From assembly GCA_030536095.1 (NCBI GenBank), contig JAUNQQ010000047.1, positions 1,173-6,353 of the forward strand: a DNA stretch of 5,181 nt, written 5' to 3'. This DNA comes from Candidatus Saccharimonadota bacterium. GTDB lineage: Bacteria > Patescibacteriota > Saccharimonadia > Saccharimonadales > Saccharimonadaceae. Shown one piece after another: positions 1-4,281 of this stretch (position 1 is the stretch's first letter; each line of letters starts with the position of its first letter). The notes beneath the pieces were generated by a model. The model had not been told where the DNA came from and made no database searches. It was given only the letters and a program-made list of their open reading frames with translations. Position numbers and translations under genes: made by a program.

Positions 1-1
1 G

Positions 2-85
2 AATGAGCGGATGACTTTTAGGGCGGAGGTGCCGGCGGAGTTTCGTGAGTTTATGCGGAAAAATGGGTTGGAATATGAGTTTTAG
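2..85 (+). CDS. C-terminal tail of an unidentified gene (5' end outside window)
   Basis: An open frame enters from the left edge and ends at TAG (83-85). It gives 27 residues ending in NGLEYEF and containing the run VPAEFREFMRKNG. The tail is charged and probably helical, with no recognisable motif. The stop lies 6 nt before the holB start, so the two genes are probably co-transcribed, and its G-ending codon use matches holB. In many bacteria tmk (dTMP kinase) precedes holB, but nothing in these residues confirms that, so no product is assigned. Confidence covers only that this is the end of a real gene. Confidence 0.55.
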   Translation, partial: NERMTFRAEVPAEFREFMRKNGLEYEF

Positions 86-91
86 GTTGTT

Positions 92-814
92 ATGAATTTT
101 GATGAGATTTCTGAGATTCCGGAGCTAGCGAAGAAATTTGGGTTTACGGTTTTTGTGGTGGATAGTTCCCTGCTTTTGCCAGAGGCGACAAATCTAAAGA
201 AGAAACCGATACATAGGCTGCTCGCGATTTTCCCGAAGAATTCGACGGTGGAGATATCTGAAAATCCGGAGAAAGGGCGGATTGGGGTGGACGAGATTAT
301 GGCGATAATGGAGACGACGAATTTGCGACTGACAGAGGATAGATTTTTGGTAATTTTGGACGGGAAGAAATTGACGCCGGCGGCAGAAAATGCTCTGCTG
401 AAGTCACTGGAAGAGCCGCGAGAATTTTATCATTATGTGATTTTTACGGATGAGCCATATAAATTGTTGCCGACAGTGCGGAGTCGCGCGGAGATATTTT
501 ATCAGCGGCGGCGAGATTATTTAGAGATGGCGGTGGAGGGAAGTGAGGAGGAGAAGGTTTTGGCGCGGAGATTATTAAGCGAGAGCGGAGCGGGATTAGT
601 GAGGTTGGTGGAAGAAATGACGGATCGAAAAAAGCATAAGGAGCCACGGGCGGAGGTGATGCGGGTGATGCGGATAGCGATTGAGATTGCGGAGAAGTCG
701 TATTATAAGACTGGGAAGAAAGCGTTTCTTCAGCGGATGGAGAAGTTGATTCGGGTATATGAGAGGGTGGAGAGAAATGGACATATTAAGATTCAGATTG
801 TTGCGGGGTTGTAG
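92..814 (+). CDS. holB: DNA polymerase III clamp-loader delta' subunit, short HolB-like ATPase-fold protein
   Basis: The product is probably the delta' subunit of the clamp loader, which helps delta and tau/gamma open the sliding clamp and load it on primed DNA. The best evidence is the AAA+ core. RFLVILDGKKL (84-94) is the degenerate Walker B region, LTPAAENALLKSLEEP (94-109) is the clamp-loader signature helix, and LLPTVRSRAEIF (125-136) carries the arginine-finger 'SRC' segment with Ala in place of Cys. There is no P-loop, as expected for delta' and not for DnaX. The protein has no cysteine at all, so the four-Cys zinc module common in this family is missing. At 240 residues it is well below the usual 300 or more; the N-terminal and collar domains look reduced. 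ATG at 92 follows the upstream stop by 6 nt with only a weak AGG (84-86) ahead of it. A divergent second clamp-loader-like protein is the alternative. Confidence 0.78.
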   Translation: MNFDEISEIPELAKKFGFTVFVVDSSLLLPEATNLKKKPIHRLLAIFPKNSTVEISENPEKGRIGVDEIMAIMETTNLRLTEDRFLVILDGKKLTPAAENALLKSLEEPREFYHYVIFTDEPYKLLPTVRSRAEIFYQRRRDYLEMAVEGSEEEKVLARRLLSESGAGLVRLVEEMTDRKKHKEPRAEVMRVMRIAIEIAEKSYYKTGKKAFLQRMEKLIRVYERVERNGHIKIQIVAGL

Positions 815-818
815 GGTG

Positions 819-974
819 GAGCGAGGGCGAAGTATTCTAAATGGTTGCAGGTGTGCCGGGTGGTTTAAAAATGGCCCTCCGGGCCTGCGCCCAGAGTTAT
901 TCGGTGCTCGGTTCGGTAGCCATTTTTTAATCACTTGGGCTTTGCGATGTGTTTAGAACACCTTGCTCTCGCTC
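819..974 (+). other. 156-nt near-continuous imperfect palindrome (candidate structured RNA or 3'-end element)
   Basis: Hand folding pairs 819-842 with 951-974 (22 of 24 positions), 843-850 with 942-950, 855-865 with 929-940, and 867-875 with 919-927 (AAAAATGGC/GCCATTTTT). Inside these, 879-885 pairs with 910-916 and 887-891 with 903-907, leaving an 11-nt loop. That is about 62 pairs: 49 Watson-Crick and 13 G-T wobbles, against two A-C mismatches. Wobbles pair only in RNA copied from the + strand sense, so a + strand transcript (holB 3' end or a separate RNA) is the likely folded form. The T6 run at 923-928 after the inner stem could also terminate transcription. It begins 4 nt after the holB stop. 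I recognise no known RNA family and see no flanking target-site duplication. Confidence 0.7.
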
Positions 975-1107
975 AATTTCTTTCGTTTTATTGAGCTTCA
1001 GCTCTTTGATTATTCGGCTTGTTCTGTGTTTAGAATTAACTCCTTTTATATGTCGGTTTGTTTATCATGTCCATTTCGCAGTAAATTAGGTGAAAGATAG
1101 TGCTTAG
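971..1107. other. AT-rich non-coding spacer with a small alternative hairpin
   Basis: No credible reading frame is present. GCTCAAT (971-977) can pair with ATTGAGC (990-996) across a 12-nt loop; this uses the last four bases of the palindrome's right arm and so competes with its base. GAGCT (993-997) and AGCTC (1000-1004) form another tiny palindrome. TGTGTTTAGAA occurs at 948-958 (in the palindrome arm) and again at 1025-1035. Nothing else is recognised here. Confidence 0.4.
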
Positions 1108-1135
1108 AAAAATCCAAAATACATTTTGGATTTTT
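1108..1135 (-). terminator. Perfect 13-bp hairpin, bidirectional intrinsic terminator between convergent genes
   Basis: AAAAATCCAAAAT (1108-1120) is followed by AC and then its exact reverse complement (1123-1135). The stem carries an A5 run on one side and a T5 run on the other, so it gives a hairpin plus U-tract on either strand. It lies 27 nt past the TAA of the minus-strand membrane gene and most likely ends that transcript. It could also stop read-through from holB. The stem is GC-poor (only the CC/GG step), so its strength is uncertain. Confidence 0.8.
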
Positions 1136-1162
1136 CGTTGTTATTGTAAAATGATTTTAGGA

Positions 1163-2131
1163 TTAGAGTTCGCTGTGGAGTTTTTTGAATTTGCTGGATT
1201 TTTTGTCGAGTTCGACAAAATCCGATTCGTTGGGGATGTTTTTCTTTCCGGCCTCGATGAAATTGCGGAGAACACCAACTAGGACAAATGGTCGGACGAA
1301 GGCGGAGTGAAGAAATGACCACATACAGACGCCACCGAGAAAGGCACAGAAGAGTGTAAGGCTGTTTATATCAGAAATAAAATCAGGGATTGTAGTTTCG
1401 GCGCGAGCAGCGGCTTCGATAATTTCGCTACTGAGGTTGGCGAAGAAATCTGGGAAATTAAGCATAATTAGATAGAAGATTCCGGTAAAGACCCCGCCGA
1501 TAATAAGGAAGGGGGCTAAACCCATTCCAAAGACGCGGCCGAGATTTTTTAGGAGGGTCTTACCATTCTTAAAGAAGAGAACTGCACCTTCGAGAGTGGC
1601 TTTTGCGGGCTTTTCGTCTTTGCGATAAAAGACCCAACCGAGACAGCAGTCGCAAAGATAGGCAACTATGGTTTGGATGACGCTAGAGATGACTGAGCCG
1701 ATAGTTTCGCCATTATTTCCGCCGACTGCCTTACCAACGGCGGTAATTCCCTGTCCGATTTGCTGGAAGATTCCCTTGATCACGCCGGTAATTGCAAAAT
1801 AAGCGGCTACGGTCGAGAAATGTTCTTTTACGGTTTTCTTTCCGGCGGCAATAACATCGTCGGGGAGTTTTCCTTCGGTTACGGCCTGAGTCATCATAGC
1901 GATTTGTCCGGCCTTGTAACTATAAGAAACATAGCGGGAAATCAAATACATTACGATTCCACCGAGAATTGCGCCAATTCCGAGTCCAATTAGGCCTTTG
2001 TTTGTGGCCTGTTCGGCAATGAGAAAACCAATTCCAGCGATAATGACGAAAATTATGACTGAAAAAATATCCCAGAGCAATCGCCGTAAGGAGAAGCTAA
2101 TGGTTTTTTTGTAGATTTCTTTATTGTCCAT
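1163..2131 (-). CDS. Multi-pass integral membrane protein of unknown function
   Basis: I do not recognise the family. The 322-residue product begins with a short charged stretch (MDNKEIYKK) and has about five or six hydrophobic segments, near residues 21-39, 46-66, 107-125, 145-168, 200-224 and 256-285. Several are rich in Gly, as in GLIGLGIGAILGG (46-58). A CDCC cluster sits at 160-163 inside or beside the fourth segment, followed by a basic loop (YRKDEKPAKATLEG). The C-terminal 35 residues are hydrophilic and lysine-rich, presumably cytoplasmic. There is no signal peptide, catalytic motif or transporter signature that I can name. The frame opens earlier at a TTG (2185), but that extension lies over the promoter. 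ATG at 2129-2131, with AGGA 7 nt upstream, is the better start. The gene stands alone, convergent with holB and divergent from rplJ. Confidence 0.85.
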   Translation of the reverse strand: MDNKEIYKKTISFSLRRLLWDIFSVIIFVIIAGIGFLIAEQATNKGLIGLGIGAILGGIVMYLISRYVSYSYKAGQIAMMTQAVTEGKLPDDVIAAGKKTVKEHFSTVAAYFAITGVIKGIFQQIGQGITAVGKAVGGNNGETIGSVISSVIQTIVAYLCDCCLGWVFYRKDEKPAKATLEGAVLFFKNGKTLLKNLGRVFGMGLAPFLIIGGVFTGIFYLIMLNFPDFFANLSSEIIEAAARAETTIPDFISDINSLTLFCAFLGGVCMWSFLHSAFVRPFVLVGVLRNFIEAGKKNIPNESDFVELDKKSSKFKKLHSEL

Positions 2132-2138
2132 GGAGTAA

Positions 2139-2142
2139 TCCT
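2139..2142 (-). promoter_or_regulatory. Shine-Dalgarno AGGA that sets the membrane-protein start
   Basis: On the minus strand AGGA (2142 down to 2139) is followed by a 7-nt spacer and then ATG at 2131. With a predicted transcript start near 2150, the 5' untranslated region would be about 19 nt, just enough for this site. This supports the ATG over the upstream in-frame TTG. Confidence 0.65.
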
Positions 2143-2156
2143 GTTTAGTTAGCTTT

Positions 2157-2185
2157 ATTGTAGCATACTGATTTTTACTTAGCAA
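2157..2185 (-). promoter_or_regulatory. Sigma-70-type promoter of the minus-strand membrane gene
   Basis: Reading the minus strand, TTGCTA (2185-2180) is separated by exactly 17 nt from TACAAT (2162-2157), and TATGC just upstream of the -10 box provides an extended -10 TGN. The predicted start is near 2150. The box lies inside the upstream extension of the reading frame, which argues that this extension is not translated. Confidence 0.72.
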
Positions 2186-2197
2186 GTTAGAAAAGGG

Positions 2198-2226
2198 TTG
2201 AAAAATAGGGTGAAGTGTGATAGAAT
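2198..2226 (+). promoter_or_regulatory. Sigma-70-type promoter of the rplJ-rplL operon
   Basis: TTGAAA (2198-2203), a 17-nt spacer, and TAGAAT (2221-2226). The spacer ends in GTGTGA, the same pre -10 motif seen at recR and the TPR gene. The predicted start near 2233 coincides with the first base of the L10 leader's outer stem. Only 12 bp separate this -35 box from the divergent membrane-gene -35 box. Confidence 0.82.
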
Positions 2227-2233
2227 TGGGGTA

Positions 2234-2307
2234 GTTACCAAAGACAGCGACGGGAGAGTTGGGGGTGTCCTTAATTAGGTCGCCGAGGAATATCTTATTT
2301 TGGTGAC
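2234..2307 (+). promoter_or_regulatory. Ribosomal protein L10 leader (autoregulatory mRNA element)
   Basis: This 5'-leader element is where L10, usually as the L10-L12 complex, binds its own mRNA to repress the operon. An outer stem pairs GTTACCA (2234-2240) with TGGTGAC (2301-2307). An inner stem pairs GCGAC (2247-2251) with GTCGC (2279-2283). The asymmetric internal loop between them holds AGAC (2242-2245) facing CCGAGG (2283-2288), which is the kink-turn-like binding region as I recall the family. CTTAAT (2270-2275) is the other conserved segment. Position, about 55 nt before the rplJ start and right at the predicted transcript start, fits well. I see no downstream terminator hairpin before rplJ, so repression is more likely translational than by attenuation (inference). 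Confidence 0.82.
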
Positions 2308-2352
2308 GAAGATTAACAGTTTGTGGATTTTGTTTGATAATCGAAAATAATC

Positions 2353-2360
2353 AAAGGAGG
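2353..2360 (+). promoter_or_regulatory. rplJ: Strong Shine-Dalgarno AAAGGAGG of rplJ
   Basis: AAAGGAGG lies 3 nt before ATG at 2364 (or AGGA at 2358-2361 with 2 nt), which is close but typical for this consensus. It fixes the rplJ start at 2364 and not at the in-frame TTG at 2334, which sits upstream of the ribosome site. Confidence 0.8.
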
Positions 2361-2363
2361 AAT

Positions 2364-2891
2364 ATGACAATCTCGAAAGAGAAAAAACAGACTTTGGTTA
2401 CTGATTTGACAGAGCTTCTTAATGACGCAAAAGTAACGGTTTTTGCAAAATACCAAGGGTTGACGGTGGCAGAATTGCAGGAACTGCGAAAAATGGCGCG
2501 CGAGAATAATGTAAAAATTAAGATCGTGAAGAATCGGCTGGTGAAGGTCGCGATGAACGAAATTGCGATTTATAAAGATACCGATACGACTGGACTGACA
2601 GGGCAGTTACTTTATGCGGTTTCGAGTGAAGATGAGGTTTTGCCGGCAAAGATTTTGGCAGATTTCGCAAAAACTCATACGGCATTAGAACTGACTGGGG
2701 CGTTTACAGGGGAAGGTGAAGCGCTCGGTGAGGAAGAAGTAAAGGCGCTGTCGAAGCTGCCGACGAAGAACGAGTTGGTGGCACAGGTCGTGGCGCAACT
2801 TTTGTCGCCGCTAAACGATTCGATTTCTGGGCTTGGCTCTGGAATTTCGGATATTTTGGGTGGCGTGGAAGAACACGCGAAAAATCAGTAA
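2364..2891 (+). CDS. rplJ: Large ribosomal subunit protein L10 (uL10)
   Basis: L10 forms the base of the ribosomal stalk. Its N-terminal domain binds 23S rRNA with L11 and its C-terminal helix carries L7/L12 dimers that recruit translation factors. The 175-residue product has the usual length. Recognisable segments are KYQGLTVAELQELR (29-42), KIKIVKNRLVKVA (51-63), the GLTGQLLYAVS strand (77-87), and LSKLPTKNELVAQVVAQLLS (129-148) before the final helix (about 150-172), where L12 docks. The common family motif reads KNTLxxxA, so Arg replaces Thr here. The gene follows the L10 leader and is presumably repressed by its own product. It is followed by rplL after 52 nt. rplK and rplA, which usually precede it, are not in the upstream window. 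Confidence 0.97.
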   Translation: MTISKEKKQTLVTDLTELLNDAKVTVFAKYQGLTVAELQELRKMARENNVKIKIVKNRLVKVAMNEIAIYKDTDTTGLTGQLLYAVSSEDEVLPAKILADFAKTHTALELTGAFTGEGEALGEEEVKALSKLPTKNELVAQVVAQLLSPLNDSISGLGSGISDILGGVEEHAKNQ

Positions 2892-2943
2892 TTTATTATC
2901 GGGGGTTTGGGGGGTTAAAATTTAATTTAACGAAAGGAAAATT

Positions 2944-3321
2944 ATGGCAACAGATATTAAAAAGTTGGCAGAGCAGTTGGTTGGTTTAACTGTTTTGGAA
3001 GTCAATGAGCTTAAGAATGTTCTTAAGGATGAGTATGGCATTGAGCCGGCTGCGGCAGCAGTGGCAGTGGCAGCAGCACCAGCAGAAGCAGGTGCGCCAG
3101 CCGAAGAAAAATCTGAATTTGATGTCGTATTGAAAGATGTGGGCGGACAGAAAATTGCAGTAATTAAGGCTGTGAAAGAAGCAACTGGACTTGGTCTTGG
3201 TGAAGCAAAAGCATTGGTTGATGGTGCGCCAGCAACTGTAAAGGAGAAAGTAAAGAAAGACGAAGCCGAAGCGATGAAGAAAGCTCTCGAAGAGGCGGGT
3301 GCGACAGTCGAATTAGCGTAA
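2944..3321 (+). CDS. rplL: Large ribosomal subunit protein L7/L12 (bL12)
   Basis: bL12 is the mobile stalk protein that contacts initiation and elongation factors and stimulates their GTPase activity. The 125-residue product shows all three parts: an N-terminal dimerisation domain that binds L10 (1-33), an Ala/Pro/Glu hinge (about 34-55), and a C-terminal factor-binding domain (56-125) with [32 protein letters not shown] (70-89), [11 protein letters not shown] and [16 protein letters not shown] at 2944 has AAAGGA 5 nt upstream. Codon choice differs from neighbours: alanine is mostly GCA here, whereas holB, recR and the TPR gene favour GCG, a pattern consistent with very high expression. It is the last gene of the operon, ended by the hairpin at 3391-3421. 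Confidence 0.98.
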   Translation: MATDIKKLAEQLVGLTVLEVNELKNVLKDEYGIEPAAAAVAVAAAPAEAGAPAEEKSEFDVVLKDVGGQKIAVIKAVKEATGLGLGEAKALVDGAPATVKEKVKKDEAEAMKKALEEAGATVELA

Positions 3322-3390
3322 AAATAGTTTTGGTCAATGGTTTTGGCTTTGGCCGGAATTTACAAAATCACAAGCTGTAATTTGTTTAGA

Positions 3391-3421
3391 AGAAAACCCT
3401 GTTATGGGGTTTTCTTTTTTT
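3391..3421 (+). terminator. Intrinsic terminator of the rplJ-rplL operon
   Basis: AGAAAACCC (3391-3399) pairs with GGGTTTTCT (3407-3415), and T3400-G3406 closes a 5-nt loop. A run of seven T residues (3415-3421) follows. The stem starts 70 nt after the rplL stop. It cuts recR off from the ribosomal operon, in agreement with recR having its own promoter. Confidence 0.92.
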
Positions 3422-3427
3422 CGCATT

Positions 3428-3529
3428 AATTGTTGTAAGATTTACAATGAATGGCTGTAAAGGCGGAATAATTCCCTGTTGGGTGGATGGAGATTGGTGA
3501 ATGATGCTATTGTTTTTCTTACAACAGTT
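3428..3529 (+). other. Long-range inverted repeat in the gene-free spacer before recR
   Basis: The stretch 3322-3637 has no credible gene. Besides the operon terminator it contains AATTGTTGTAAGA (3428-3440), complementary to TCTTACAACAGTT (3517-3529). Of the 13 positions 12 are Watson-Crick and T3430-G3527 is a wobble; ten in a row (3431-3440 with 3517-3526) are perfect. Inside, ACAAT (3444-3448) can pair with ATTGT (3509-3513), and GGAAT-A-ATTCC (3465-3475) is a short palindrome. This may be a roughly 100-nt structured RNA or a chance fold. No convincing promoter or U-tract terminator accompanies it, and I recognise no RNA family. Confidence 0.4.
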
Positions 3530-3620
3530 TGTGTGGAATCTCTGTTGATGTGGTGGAAATCTTAAAATTTTTGGATGTATGATAGTTTTATGATGTCTAG
3601 AAAATACGGAGTGGGCGAAG

Positions 3621-3631
3621 TGTGGTATAAT
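3621..3631 (+). promoter_or_regulatory. Extended -10 promoter of recR, probably leaderless transcript
   Basis: A perfect TATAAT (3626-3631) is preceded by TGTGG (3621-3625). Six bases separate it from the recR ATG at 3638, so transcription should begin at or beside the A of the start codon. No good -35 box sits 16-18 nt upstream; the GTGTGG extension may compensate. Confidence 0.75.
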
Positions 3632-3637
3632 GAGTTC

Positions 3638-4243
3638 ATGTTACCAGAATCATTACAGGCGGCGATTGATGCGTTGGCGTTGTTGCCGGGAGTGGGGGCG
3701 AAGTCGGCGGAGAGATTTGCGTATTATTTATTTAAGTCGGACGAAAAAATTGCGGCGCAGATTTCGGAGGCACTTAAGGATTTACACGAGAATGTGAAGC
3801 TGTGTCCAAAGACTTTTGCGCTGATTGATGCGAGTGAGGAGTTTTCAAAACTGTATTTGGATGAAGGGCGAGATCGGAAGATGGTTTTGGTGGTGGAGGA
3901 GCCGCTGGATATTTATGCGATTGAACAGACGCGGAATTATCGGGGAACATATCATGTACTAGGCGGGACGATTTCGCCGATTGATGGAGTGGGGCCGGAG
4001 AATTTGCATATTCGGGAGCTGATTTCTCGGATTTTGGAGGATGAAGTGATAGAGGTGATTATTGCGACAAATCCGAGCGTGGAGGGGGAGTCGACGGCGT
4101 TGATGCTGGAAAAGATGTTGCACGAGAAGTTTCCGGAGCTTCGTGTTACGAGATTGGCGAGAGGATTGCCACTGGGGGTGGATCTTAGCTATGCGGATCA
4201 GATAACATTATCAGCGGCATTAGAGAATAGAACGAATTTGTAA
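3638..4243 (+). CDS. recR: Recombination mediator RecR with a degenerate zinc finger
   Basis: RecR acts with RecO (and RecF) to load RecA on SSB-coated single-stranded DNA at gaps and breaks; it forms a ring around DNA. The 201-residue product has the normal length. It shows the helix-hairpin-helix motif LPGVGAKSAERFAYYL (16-31), the Toprim fold beginning VLVVEEPLDIYAIEQT (83-98), TISPIDGVGPENLHI (111-125), ATNPSVEGESTALML (143-157) and the C-terminal ARGLPLGVDLSYADQITLS (174-192). The C4 zinc finger between them (about 54-82) is eroded: only Cys56 remains and the CPKT segment has Thr where the second Cys belongs. The frame is open upstream to 3575, but ATG at 3638 matches where RecR proteins begin and sits 6 nt after TATAAT. 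It has no Shine-Dalgarno, as expected for a leaderless mRNA. Confidence 0.96.
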   Translation: MLPESLQAAIDALALLPGVGAKSAERFAYYLFKSDEKIAAQISEALKDLHENVKLCPKTFALIDASEEFSKLYLDEGRDRKMVLVVEEPLDIYAIEQTRNYRGTYHVLGGTISPIDGVGPENLHIRELISRILEDEVIEVIIATNPSVEGESTALMLEKMLHEKFPELRVTRLARGLPLGVDLSYADQITLSAALENRTNL

Positions 4244-4246
4244 GTT

Positions 4247-4275
4247 TTGGGGAAATAGTGAGGGTGTGATATAAT
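4247..4275 (+). promoter_or_regulatory. Promoter of the TPR gene, probably leaderless transcript
   Basis: TTGGGG (4247-4252), a 17-nt spacer ending in GTGTGA, and a perfect TATAAT (4270-4275). Six bases separate the box from ATG at 4282, the same arrangement as at recR. The -35 box starts 4 nt after the recR stop, so the promoter fills the whole 38-nt gap. Confidence 0.8.
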
Positions 4276-4281
4276 AGGGAT

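Noticed and set aside
2..85. Assigning the partial first gene as tmk
   Set aside because: The idea rests only on gene order in other bacteria; the 27 residues show no kinase feature.
876..921. Possible tRNA or T-loop-like GGTTCGG within the palindrome
   Set aside because: No cloverleaf can be drawn and no acceptor or anticodon stem fits.
444..956. Minus-strand frames over holB and a plus-strand frame at 759-956
   Set aside because: Composition is that of antisense or shifted-frame translation. They overlap holB or the palindrome and lack ribosome sites.
819..974. Palindrome as a MITE or insertion sequence with terminal repeats
   Set aside because: No target-site duplication and no transposase remnant; pairing runs through the centre instead of being limited to the ends. 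Only a search for other copies could revive this.
2132..2185. Upstream TTG start of the membrane-protein frame
   Set aside because: The extra 18 codons overlap the TTGCTA-N17-TACAAT promoter, and the ATG at 2131 has a Shine-Dalgarno.
3447..3500. 17-residue frame MNGCKGGIIPCWVDGDW in the recR spacer
   Set aside because: It has no Shine-Dalgarno or clear promoter, and it lies inside the inverted repeat.
825..3621. Shared 9-mer GGGCGAAGT at 825-833 and 3613-3621, suggesting a promoter at the palindrome like that of recR
   Set aside because: The first copy is followed by ATTCTAAAT, not a -10 box, and no -35 box is found. Probably chance.
3575..3637. Upstream ATG of the recR frame, adding 21 residues
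   Set aside because: RecR homology starts at the ATG at 3638 and the extension contains the TATAAT box.
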